This document shows positions 25,411-32,380 of a DNA stretch of 64,000 nucleotides, piece by piece (within the stretch, counting starts at the first letter, position 1; each line of letters begins with the position of its first letter). Below the pieces are notes generated by a model. That model searched no databases and was not told the origin of the DNA. It saw nothing but the letters and a program-made list of their open reading frames with translations. The translations under genes and the position numbers were made by a program. Source of the stretch: Dyadobacter sp. CY326 (GTDB lineage Bacteria > Bacteroidota > Bacteroidia > Cytophagales > Spirosomataceae); assembly GCF_021390515.1 (NCBI RefSeq), contig NZ_JAJUXI010000007.1, positions 186,001-250,000 on the forward strand. Direction: 5' to 3'.

Positions 25411-25971
25411 ATGATAGATCAATCAAACCCAATGACATGGCAAGCATTTAAACGCACACTGGAACAAAACCCGGATTTGCACTTGCAATTCGAATATGAA
25501 GCAGGCAAGTTTGTGGATCATTCGTTTCATATCACAGAGATTAAGCAGGCGCCGATTGTCTCAGTTGATTGCGGCGGGGTGATGAATAGCTGGACGGAGG
25601 TCATCGTGCAATTGTGGGAGCCGACCGTGAAAGAAGCTGAGCATTCAATGTTTGTCAGCAAGGCGCTGAAAATCGTAAGTCTTGTCGAAAAATCGCTGCC
25701 ATTGAATCCGAATGCAGTTGTCAAAATCGAATTTGGTAACTCGAAGTTTGACACGCGACAAATGTATCCTGGCGAATTCGTAGCGGATGGGCAACATTTG
25801 ACTGTAAACCTGGTTCCAGACTTTACACAATGCAAGGCGCTTTCACGCAACCAAACTTGCGGTCCCGATGCGTCCGGCGCGTCATGTTGCGGCCCCGAAA
25901 TTGATAAACAAGAGCTTGAATTGATTGAAGCCGATGGCGCAGTGTGCAAACCTGGTTCTGGCTGCTGTTAA
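25411..25971 (+). CDS. DUF6428 family protein of arsenic operons
   Basis: The 186-residue protein (start MIDQSNPMTW at 25411; an upstream in-frame start at 25369 would lie in the operator) has a hydrophilic N-terminal domain and ends with a Cys-rich tail (QTCGPD, ASCCGPE, AVCKPGSGCC). Such proteins are regularly found between arsR and arsC in Bacteroidota. The cysteine clusters suggest arsenite or metal binding, but the function is not established. Its stop is 19 nt before arsC. Confidence 0.82.
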   Translation: MIDQSNPMTWQAFKRTLEQNPDLHLQFEYEAGKFVDHSFHITEIKQAPIVSVDCGGVMNSWTEVIVQLWEPTVKEAEHSMFVSKALKIVSLVEKSLPLNPNAVVKIEFGNSKFDTRQMYPGEFVADGQHLTVNLVPDFTQCKALSRNQTCGPDASGASCCGPEIDKQELELIEADGAVCKPGSGCC

Positions 25972-25990
25972 TTGATAACCAATCTTACAA

Positions 25991-26404
25991 ATGAAAAAAA
26001 TCTTGGTTTTATGCACGGGAAATTCTGCGCGCAGCCAGTTAGCGCAGGGCTATTTGCAATATTTTGCAGGAAACAGCGCGCAAGTATACAGCGCCGGCGT
26101 TGATCCCAAAGGTGTTAACCCTGTGGCAATACAGGTCATGGCGGAAGATGGCATTGACATTTCACATCACACGTCTAACCATGCCAATGAATACACAGGC
26201 ATTGATTTCGATTTCGTCATCACTGTTTGCGATAATGCGCGCGAACAATGTCCTTATTTTCCTTCGGCTGGTCAGCTGATCCACCATAGCTTTTCCGATC
26301 CGGGTCATACGCAGGGCGAAGATTTATTGACCTCATTCCGAAGGGTTAGGGATGAAATCAAAGCTTATAGCCGCGACTTTATTGAACAAAAAATCCTTGC
26401 ATAA
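25991..26404 (+). CDS. arsC: arsenate reductase, low-molecular-weight phosphatase type
   Basis: ArsC reduces arsenate to arsenite in the cytoplasm. The 137-residue protein starts with the phosphatase loop CTGNSARSQLAQG and has the redox-relay cysteines in VCDNAREQCPYF, as in the thioredoxin-linked class. No arsenite exporter (Acr3 or ArsB) follows; the next large gene is cytochrome oxidase subunit I, so the exporter must lie elsewhere if present. Confidence 0.94.
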   Translation: MKKILVLCTGNSARSQLAQGYLQYFAGNSAQVYSAGVDPKGVNPVAIQVMAEDGIDISHHTSNHANEYTGIDFDFVITVCDNAREQCPYFPSAGQLIHHSFSDPGHTQGEDLLTSFRRVRDEIKAYSRDFIEQKILA

Positions 26405-26668
26405 AGGCTTCTGCCCGTAAGCAATTGAGCTGCCGCCAGGCTGCGCATCCGTGAGACACAATTTTTCTGTCACGGCCTCTTCTCAAAGATCTTACCCAAA
26501 TCTCCACTAAGCTCACCGCTTGTTGATGGCCGCTAGACGGCCATCAACACAAAACTCCATTTAATTCGCTGTAAACCTGCTTTTTGGAACGGTTTTTATA
26601 AGCGCTTATCCGTTTTCAAATTATCAACCGCTGATCGAAACGCTCGATTGGGCCAAAAAGCTGAACTT
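26405..26668. other. intergenic region with a 12-bp hairpin after arsC
   Basis: No gene is visible in these 264 nt. A perfect hairpin at 26521-26549 (arms TGTTGATGGCCG and its complement, 5-nt loop) may end the arsC transcript, although no T-run follows. The sequence between it and the small ORF at 26669 gives no recognisable protein remnant. Confidence 0.5.
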
Positions 26669-26755
26669 ATGTTTGTCCCCATTGGAATGCTCGTGGTGGT
26701 GATAATCGTCGTCACATTGCTTTATCTCAGAGCAAAAAATAAGGTTGAGAAATAG
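26669..26755 (+). CDS. 28-residue single-helix ORF before cytochrome oxidase subunit I
   Basis: The frame reads MFVPIGMLVVVIIVVTLLYL and ends with a basic tail (RAKNKVEK), which predicts one transmembrane helix with a cytoplasmic C-terminus. It lies 61 nt upstream of the oxidase gene. Small single-helix subunits are common in heme-copper oxidases, so a role as an accessory subunit is possible. It could also be a chance frame. Confidence 0.35.
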   Translation: MFVPIGMLVVVIIVVTLLYLRAKNKVEK

Positions 26756-26816
26756 CGTAGTTGCAGACAGCTGCATTGCGGGAAAGGCGCAGTCTAAATT
26801 TAAACATTCACTTAAT

Positions 26817-28688
26817 ATGTCATCAGCATCGGAAACATTACTACTCAGCTCGCAGGAGGCTCATCACCACAAGCCGCAAAATTTTTGGTTTAAATACGTC
26901 TTCGCACAGGATCACAAAACCATCGCCAAGCAATATCTGATTACCGGCATCTTCTGGGCGATTATCGGGCTATTTATGTCGATCCTTTTCCGGATTCAGC
27001 TCGGCATGCAGGATGCAAACTTCACCTGGCTCAAACCCATGCTCGGTGACTGGGTGACCGCCACCGGTAAGCTTGATCCCAATTTTTACCTGGCGCTGGT
27101 GACGATGCACGGAACGATTATGGTCTTCTTCGTTCTAACTGCGGGATTGAGTGGAACATTCAGCAACTTCCTCATTCCCTTGCAGATAGGCGCTCGGGAT
27201 ATGGCTTCGGGTTTCATGAACATGCTTTCTTACTGGTTCTTTTTTCTAGCCAGTGTGGTGATGTTTTCTTCTATGTTTGTGTCAACCGGCCCGGCCGGAG
27301 GCGGATGGGTTGTGTATCCGCCACTCAGCGCATTGCCGCAAGCGCATCCCGGATCGGGCATGGGCATGACGCTCTGGCTTGTGAGTATGGCGCTTTTTAT
27401 TATCTCGCAATTGCTGGGCGGGATCAATTACATAACCACTGTTATCAATTTGAGGACACGCGGAATGACATTCAGCAAGCTCCCACTGACGATCTGGTCA
27501 TTTCTGATAACTGCCATTTTGGGACTGATTTCGTTCCCTGTGCTGTTTTCGGCCGTTTTACTGCTCGTTTTTGACAGGCATTTTGGCACAAGCTTTTATC
27601 TTTCAGACATTTATATCAATGGCGAAGCGTTGCATAATGTAGGCGGCAGTCCGATTTTGTTTCAACATCTCTTTTGGTTCTTAGGCCATCCCGAAGTTTA
27701 CATTGTGCTTTTGCCCGGACTCGGCATCACCTCGGAGATCATCGCGACCAACTCTCGTAAGCCTATTTTTGGTTATCGCGCCATGATCGCTTCCATGCTG
27801 GGCATTGCGTTTCTTTCCTTTATCGTTTGGGCGCACCATATGTTTGTTTCAGGCATGAACCCGTTTCTCGGCTCCATTTTCATGTTTCTCACACTGATTA
27901 TTGCCGTTCCTTCTGCGGTGAAGGCTTTTAATTACATCACAACTTTATGGAGGGGAAATATTGTTTTTACGCCCGCCATGCTGTTTGCAATTGGTCTGGT
28001 GTCCTTCTTCGTTTCGGGTGGTTTGACGGGAATCATCCTGGGAAACAGCGCATTGGACATTCAATTGCATGACACTTACTTCGTTGTGGCGCACTTTCAC
28101 CTGGTTATGGGAGCCGCTTCGGCATTTGGGCTGCTGGCAGGCGTTTACCATTGGTTTCCCAAAATGTTTGGCAGGATGATGAATTATACAATGGGACAAA
28201 TCCATTTCTGGCTCACATTCGTGGGCGTCTACATGGTTTTTGTGCCATTGCATTACATTGGGATTGCAGGTTTCCCGCGACGTTATTACGCATTCACGAG
28301 CTACGATTTTACCAATAAGTTTTTGGATATGAATACATTTATCATGTATGCGGCGATCCTGACATTCGTTGCACAACTCATATTCTTGTACAACTTTATC
28401 AGCAGCATCTTCAATGGTAAGGTGGCCCCGGCTAATCCATGGCGTTCCAATACACTCGAATGGACTACGCCAATCCATCCCGGACACGGAAATTGGCCAG
28501 GCCAGTTGCCAGCTGTATATCGATGGCCGTACGATTACAGCAAACCGGGCGCGTCCGAAGATTACATTCCGCAAAATATTCCCTATTCACTCACACCCGA
28601 ATCCAATTTCCCGCACGAGAAAGATGCCATTCAGGATGAAAAGCAGATTGAACAACAAAATTACAATGATCAGTTTAACCACCTTTAA
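26817..28688 (+). CDS. ctaD: cytochrome c oxidase subunit I
   Basis: Subunit I holds heme a, heme a3 and CuB and pumps protons in the inner membrane. The 623-residue protein has about twelve helices and all ligand groups: TMHGTIMVFF, the CuB His-Tyr element GHPEVYIVLLPG, the His pair in WAHHMFV, and VAHFHLVMG. I chose the ATG at 26817 (MSSASETLLLSS); codons upstream of it come from an unlikely TTG start. No subunit II, III or assembly gene is adjacent, which is unusual for this family. Confidence 0.95.
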   Translation: MSSASETLLLSSQEAHHHKPQNFWFKYVFAQDHKTIAKQYLITGIFWAIIGLFMSILFRIQLGMQDANFTWLKPMLGDWVTATGKLDPNFYLALVTMHGTIMVFFVLTAGLSGTFSNFLIPLQIGARDMASGFMNMLSYWFFFLASVVMFSSMFVSTGPAGGGWVVYPPLSALPQAHPGSGMGMTLWLVSMALFIISQLLGGINYITTVINLRTRGMTFSKLPLTIWSFLITAILGLISFPVLFSAVLLLVFDRHFGTSFYLSDIYINGEALHNVGGSPILFQHLFWFLGHPEVYIVLLPGLGITSEIIATNSRKPIFGYRAMIASMLGIAFLSFIVWAHHMFVSGMNPFLGSIFMFLTLIIAVPSAVKAFNYITTLWRGNIVFTPAMLFAIGLVSFFVSGGLTGIILGNSALDIQLHDTYFVVAHFHLVMGAASAFGLLAGVYHWFPKMFGRMMNYTMGQIHFWLTFVGVYMVFVPLHYIGIAGFPRRYYAFTSYDFTNKFLDMNTFIMYAAILTFVAQLIFLYNFISSIFNGKVAPANPWRSNTLEWTTPIHPGHGNWPGQLPAVYRWPYDYSKPGASEDYIPQNIPYSLTPESNFPHEKDAIQDEKQIEQQNYNDQFNHL

Positions 28689-28729
28689 AGAGGGTAATCA
28701 CATTTCAAAAGCAGTGCGCGACTAAAAAA

Positions 28730-28765
28730 AACAGGCTTTTAAGTTTTTACACTTAAAAGCCTGTT
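28730..28765. terminator. bidirectional terminator after ctaD and tRNA-Ala
   Basis: A perfect 14-bp stem (arms 28730-28743 and 28752-28765) with an A-run before it, which is a T-run for the minus-strand tRNA-Ala. It lies between ctaD and the tRNA gene. Confidence 0.85.
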
Positions 28766-28773
28766 AATTATCG

Positions 28774-28847
<74 letters not shown>

Positions 28848-28884
28848 GAGTCATTGTTCTGCTTAGCCCTGTTTTAGAGGAGTG

Positions 28885-28915
28885 CAAAGATGAAACGGAG
28901 AATTTTGATAAGCAA
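28885..28915 (-). promoter_or_regulatory. tRNA-Ala promoter
   Basis: On the minus strand TTG (28913-28915), a 20-nt spacer and CATCTTTG (28885-28892), one base from TAnnTTTG. It lies 38 nt upstream of the tRNA 5' end. Confidence 0.6.
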
Positions 28916-28971
28916 GCATGTTCCAATTTTTATCTTTTATTGAAAAAAGCGAATTCAATTTGACGTAAACG

Positions 28972-29148
28972 TCACCTTCTCCCGCCTCCAAATGCTTTTG
29001 ACAATGCCCATATTACGATTGCAATCACTGCAACAACTAAAATGACGCCGGTCCAAACCCCACCTTTGAAGATGCCGCCGACAACTTCACAACTGGTAAG
29101 TGTTAAAGTCAGCAGAAGAATGACGAGGCAGTTAATGATAGCTTTCAT
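28972..29148 (-). CDS. small lipoprotein with C-terminal transmembrane helix
   Basis: This 58-residue frame begins MKAIINCLVILLLTLTLTSC, a full lipoprotein signal peptide with the lipobox TSC. A short GG-containing linker, a second hydrophobic helix (VILVVAVIAIVIWAL) and a glycine/arginine tail follow. Short lipoproteins of this pattern are frequent in Bacteroidota and are often misnamed as phosphatidate cytidylyltransferase. The function is unknown. It stands alone between tRNA-Ala and an exonuclease gene. Confidence 0.72.
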   Translation of the reverse strand: MKAIINCLVILLLTLTLTSCEVVGGIFKGGVWTGVILVVAVIAIVIWALSKAFGGGRR

Positions 29149-29212
29149 GTATCGGAAATTTTAGGTTAAAACTTTTACCCTTCAACTAAAAAATCATTCC
29201 ACTATTTCCACA

Positions 29213-29746
29213 TTAACCTCTTTTTAACATGAAGTCCATCGGAATGAGGCGCTGTTTGTCATTTGTAAGGAGCTTTTCAAACAATTGAACAGTTGCTCGC
29301 GCATCGCCATGTGCCCTGTGCCTGTTTTCAATCAGTATTTCAAGACTTTCGCACAGATTGCCGAGACTATAAGATTTGAGGCCTGGAAAGATTTTTCGGC
29401 TTAGTTGCACTGTACACAAGCAGTCGCGCTGGAAATATTCGTCCATTGCGCCAAATTCTCTTTTGATAAAACCGTAATCGAATTTCGCATTGTGGGCAAC
29501 AAACCAGGCATCTTTTGTAAGGGCCCGAACGGAATCTTGCACATCATAAAATGTGGGCGAATCGCGCACCATTTCATTGTCGATCCCGGTGAGGCGGGTT
29601 ATAAATGGAGGAATGTAAATCTCAGGATTAATGAGGGAATGAAATATATCGACGATTTGCTGTCCGTCGTGCCGGAAAACCGCTATTTCTGTAATGCGCG
29701 CTGCTCCTCCCCCACCTGTTGTTTCAATATCGACAATCGCGTACAT
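29213..29746 (-). CDS. DnaQ-like 3'-5' exonuclease
   Basis: The 177-residue protein is a single DEDDh exonuclease domain. Exo I is AIVDIETTG, Exo II is WFVAHNAKFDYGF, and Exo III has HRAHGDARATVQL, so the four acidic residues and the catalytic His are all present. No GIY-YIG or polymerase domain follows, so it is a stand-alone proofreading-type or RNase T-like nuclease. It lies downstream of tonB but is separated from it by a terminator. Confidence 0.92.
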   Translation of the reverse strand: MYAIVDIETTGGGGAARITEIAVFRHDGQQIVDIFHSLINPEIYIPPFITRLTGIDNEMVRDSPTFYDVQDSVRALTKDAWFVAHNAKFDYGFIKREFGAMDEYFQRDCLCTVQLSRKIFPGLKSYSLGNLCESLEILIENRHRAHGDARATVQLFEKLLTNDKQRLIPMDFMLKRG

Positions 29747-29787
29747 TAACTTCTTGACATCTGCTTTAAATTAGATTACAAAAAAAC

Positions 29788-29819
29788 GAAAAAATCCCCG
29801 TCAAAGCGAGGATTTTTTC
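29788..29819 (-). terminator. terminator after the TonB gene
   Basis: Arms GAAAAAATCC (29788-29797) and GGATTTTTTC (29810-29819) pair perfectly, with inner C-G pairs and a further A-run beyond. It lies between the tonB stop and the exonuclease start. Confidence 0.8.
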
Positions 29820-29857
29820 AATAACAGGGAGGCATTCACGCAATTTCAGAAATGTAG

Positions 29858-30880
29858 TTAGTCAAGCTGAAAAATGATCGGCAATGTAAAACGAACTTTC
29901 ACGGGAACGCCAGCCTGTTTTCCTGGAACCCAATTTTTCATCATTTTAACCACTCTAACCGCCTCTTCATCACAACCAAAACCGATTCCTTTAATTGCAG
30001 TTACATTTTCAATTTTTCCATCAGATGCAACGGTAAATTCAACGAAAACCCTTCCTTCAATCCCAGCTCGCGCTGCTCCGGAAGGATATCGCAGGTTTTT
30101 TTGCAGGAACGCACCCATTTCCGCCAAACCACCTTTATATTGAGGCGCTTGCTCAACAACCCCGAAAATTTCTTCTTTCTTAGGCTCAATCCCGGCTGTC
30201 GCAGGTTTAGATGAAACGACTTCCGGAGCAGGCGGAATAATGTTGATCACGTCCTCACTTCCTTCCACCGTTTCCACTGCGGGCTCTGCATGTTCCAAAT
30301 CTTCAACCGCAGGCGGCAGATTTTCAACAATCACGTCTTCATCCGGCAAAACAACTGGCGGCAAAAAACGCTCAGTTTTCGGCGCCGGCGCAACTTCCTC
30401 TTCAATCAATGGCTTTGGCGCAATTTCAGGCACAATGTCAATTGGATTTGCTTCAATAATGTAAGCAATGTCTTCCGGTTTTGACTCGGGCACGAGTCTT
30501 GCATACAAATTTGGGAACATTACCAAGAGCAAAAACAATGTCACACCCATCAGCACCGAGCGCTGAATGGTTTGCCCGTAACTCTTCCTTAGGTCATAAG
30601 CGCCGTAAAGTTTGTTACGGCCTTCGAAAACGACGTCATTCAATGATTTTTTCATGGCTAACAGATTTTTATGATCCACACTTAGGTTAAGAAGGGCTTG
30701 CGTATCAGCAGTTTCCATGAGATTATCATAGATCTGCTCAAACGGCTTGCCATCCCAAAGACGCTCCTCTGCTTCGCAGGCCAGATGATCCAAAATCTCC
30801 GGAAGTAACTCTGGATTGAGCTTGCTTGCTTGCAAATATTTGTTAATCAAATCGATGCGATTTTCCTGAAGGCGTTTCAT
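29858..30880 (-). CDS. TonB energy transducer with extra N-terminal helical domain
   Basis: TonB carries energy from the inner membrane to outer-membrane receptors. The 340-residue protein has a usual Bacteroidota TonB from Met76 (MKKSLNDVVFEGRNKLYGAY), with a transmembrane helix at about 108-125, a P/E-rich periplasmic linker (about 135-235), and the C-terminal TonB domain (QYKGGLAEMGAFLQKNLRYP, later GRVFVEFTV). In front of this are about 75 residues of soluble helices (ELLPEILDHLACEAEERLWDG) that resemble the HAAS or permease-prefix domains of PadR-linked proteins. A PadR gene lies 37 nt upstream on the same strand, which supports that reading. Confidence 0.9.
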   Translation of the reverse strand: MKRLQENRIDLINKYLQASKLNPELLPEILDHLACEAEERLWDGKPFEQIYDNLMETADTQALLNLSVDHKNLLAMKKSLNDVVFEGRNKLYGAYDLRKSYGQTIQRSVLMGVTLFLLLVMFPNLYARLVPESKPEDIAYIIEANPIDIVPEIAPKPLIEEEVAPAPKTERFLPPVVLPDEDVIVENLPPAVEDLEHAEPAVETVEGSEDVINIIPPAPEVVSSKPATAGIEPKKEEIFGVVEQAPQYKGGLAEMGAFLQKNLRYPSGAARAGIEGRVFVEFTVASDGKIENVTAIKGIGFGCDEEAVRVVKMMKNWVPGKQAGVPVKVRFTLPIIFQLD

Positions 30881-30917
30881 CGGATTATCTGTTTAGAAAT
30901 GAGCCATGTAATAAAGG

Positions 30918-31271
30918 TTACTCAGTTGCCAGACTTTTTGGAGCCAGTAATAATCTTACCGCATCTATAAAACGTTCAAGGTCATTGGTTTTATTACGGG
31001 CCGCCTCGTTTCCAGGAGTCGTTAATGAATAATATTTTCTCAAACGGCCGTCCACTTCCACGGACTCCGTTACAAGCAGACCTTCCTGTTCCAATTTATG
31101 TAAAACAGGATATAATGCGCCAAATGTTAATGCAATCGCGCCCCCCGTCCTGTCCTTTACTTCCTGCGTAATTTCATATCCGTACATCCGATCATGTTCT
31201 GCCAGTAAGTTCAATACGATTGTTTTTAATGTACCGCGTACATACTCGTTGCTGGTTGCGTTATTCTCCAT
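30918..31271 (-). CDS. PadR family transcriptional regulator
   Basis: The 117-residue protein is a PadR winged-helix repressor: GTLKTIVLNLLAEHDRMYGYEI at the N-terminus in part, then the recognition segment LTFGALYPVLHKLEQEGLL and the wing VDGRLRKYYSLT. A short helical tail forms the dimer interface. It probably controls itself and the TonB fusion downstream; a palindrome lies between the -33 and -7 boxes of its promoter. Confidence 0.93.
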   Translation of the reverse strand: MENNATSNEYVRGTLKTIVLNLLAEHDRMYGYEITQEVKDRTGGAIALTFGALYPVLHKLEQEGLLVTESVEVDGRLRKYYSLTTPGNEAARNKTNDLERFIDAVRLLLAPKSLATE

Positions 31272-31290
31272 GAGTTATTTTGTTTCTGAC

Positions 31291-31320
31291 CAAATATATA
31301 TAAGTTCTTTATATATACAA
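31291..31320 (-). promoter_or_regulatory. padR-tonB promoter with embedded palindrome
   Basis: On the minus strand TTG (31318-31320), a 19-nt spacer and TATATTTG (31291-31298) give an exact Bacteroidota promoter. The palindrome TATATATAA (31295-31303) and TTATATATA (31309-31317), with 5 nt between the arms, fills the spacer. PadR binding there would block its own promoter. Confidence 0.75.
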
Positions 31321-31369
31321 TACAAAATTATAAGATTTATTTTTTGTTCCAAAGGATTGCCTGGAAATT

Positions 31370-31840
31370 CTAACTTTCCGCCAGGGGAATCGATCGATTA
31401 ATCCTCTCCTCTAACGAAATGAACGTTTCTGTGCGCTGGATGCCATTTACCTTTTGGATTTTATCGTGCAATATTTCTCTTAAATGGCCTGTGTCGCGGC
31501 AAACAATCTTCAAGAATATGCTGTAGATGCCTGTGGTGTAATGAATGTTAACCACTTCCGGAATGCCTTCCAGCTCTGTTGCGACTTGCTCGTAAAGCGA
31601 ACTCTTATCCAGGTAAATTCCTAAAAAAGCGCTGATGTCCCAACCCAATTTGGCAGGATCAATAACGAGCTGAGAGCCCTTCACAATTCCCATCTGTTCA
31701 AGCTTTTTCATGCGCACGTGCACGGTCCCGCCTGACACAAACACCCTTTTACCGATTTCTGTGTAGGGCAACGCCGCATTCTCGATCAGGAGGGAAAGTA
31801 TGCGTAAATCGGTGCTGTCTATATCTGAATATTTCTGCAT
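31370..31840 (-). CDS. Lrp/AsnC family transcriptional regulator
   Basis: The 156-residue protein has the N-terminal AsnC helix-turn-helix (DSTDLRILSLLIENAALPYTEI in part, with VSGGTVHVRMKKLEQMGIV) and a C-terminal RAM ligand domain (WDISAFLGIYLDKS, later YSIFLKIVCRDTGHLREIL). Regulators of this kind sense amino acids. It is monocistronic and divergent from the structured RNA unit at 31927-32291, which it could control. Confidence 0.92.
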   Translation of the reverse strand: MQKYSDIDSTDLRILSLLIENAALPYTEIGKRVFVSGGTVHVRMKKLEQMGIVKGSQLVIDPAKLGWDISAFLGIYLDKSSLYEQVATELEGIPEVVNIHYTTGIYSIFLKIVCRDTGHLREILHDKIQKVNGIQRTETFISLEERINRSIPLAES

Positions 31841-31926
31841 TTACTGCTAATTGTTTGAATTTTTCACAATAATCCTTACTAAAATATGAAACAATTGTAA
31901 ATTTTGACAATTTTAAATGAAAATAT

Positions 31927-31957
31927 TTTATATTTAAGTTCAGAATTTTTAGTTTTG
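31927..31957 (+). promoter_or_regulatory. promoter of the tRNA-like RNA unit
   Basis: TTTA (31927-31930), a 19-nt spacer and TAGTTTTG (31950-31957). The -7 box is identical to that of the tRNA-Asp promoter at 37991. Transcription would start near 31963. Confidence 0.55.
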
Positions 31958-32015
31958 CAAAACCAAAGTACGAGGCATCTCAATAAAATGCCTCTTGCAA
32001 TGAGAAATGTCACAT

Positions 32016-32176
32016 TGTAGGGTGATGAAATTGGCAGCCATGCCCTCCTGTCTCGGGGGTGGTGAATAAGGGATAAACGCGGCATAATGCCGACGCAAGT
32101 CGACTGGGGTGGACCACCAACAGTATTTGTACCGTAGCTAACCGCACCGTGGGTGGTTCGAATCCCCCTCCTACAG
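32016..32176 (+). ncRNA. unrecognised tRNA-like RNA with a giant variable arm
   Basis: The ends form a full 7-bp acceptor stem (TGTAGGG at 32016-32022 with TCCTACA at 32169-32175). A class II type D-arm follows (ATG/CAT stem, loop AAATTGGCAGC, as in tRNA-Leu), then a 5-bp anticodon-like stem (32043-32047 with 32055-32059) with loop CTGTCTC, reading GTC. The T-arm at 32152-32168 has the TTCGAAT loop and one mismatch. Between anticodon and T-arms lie about 90 nt, closed by TGGTG/CACCG and holding hairpins at 32080-32092 and 32103-32124. It has its own promoter and terminator. It is not a normal tRNA, nor a tmRNA I recognise; a decayed or intron-bearing tRNA remains possible. Confidence 0.55.
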
Positions 32177-32251
32177 CAAAAAAAACTTGACAAGCGAATA
32201 TTTTCGTATTAGTTTTATTTGGTTTTTAGTTTGTTGATGAAGTGTAATTTG

Positions 32252-32291
32252 ACACGCGGGTTCATTTTGAAACCTGCGTGTTTTTCTTTTT
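32252..32291 (+). terminator. terminator of the tRNA-like RNA unit
   Basis: An 11-bp stem (arms 32252-32262 and 32271-32281, one G-T pair) is followed by TTTTTCTTTT. It points along the plus strand, where no protein gene precedes it, so it must end a non-coding transcript. Confidence 0.85.
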
Positions 32292-32297
32292 CAACAG

Positions 32298-32347
32298 GCT
32301 GATAAACAATGAGGCCCGGAACATTCCGGGCCTCATTGTTTATCAGC
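32298..32347. terminator. 23-bp perfect inverted repeat after the large dehydrogenase gene
   Basis: The arms at 32298-32320 and 32325-32347 are exact complements around a 4-nt loop, with a GGCCCGGA core. It lies 33 nt beyond the minus-strand stop at 32381 and probably ends that transcript. Confidence 0.8.
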
Positions 32348-32380
32348 AGCCTCATCAGCCATTCCCTGCATTTCGATTCG

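Noticed and set aside
32016..32176. tmRNA
   Set aside because: The D-arm is of tRNA-Leu type, a real anticodon-like arm is present, and no typical tmRNA 5' sequence or tag ORF is seen.
31879..32193. Minus-strand 104-codon frame across the tRNA-like RNA
   Set aside because: It is the antisense of the structured RNA unit and its promoter; the residues show no protein-like pattern.
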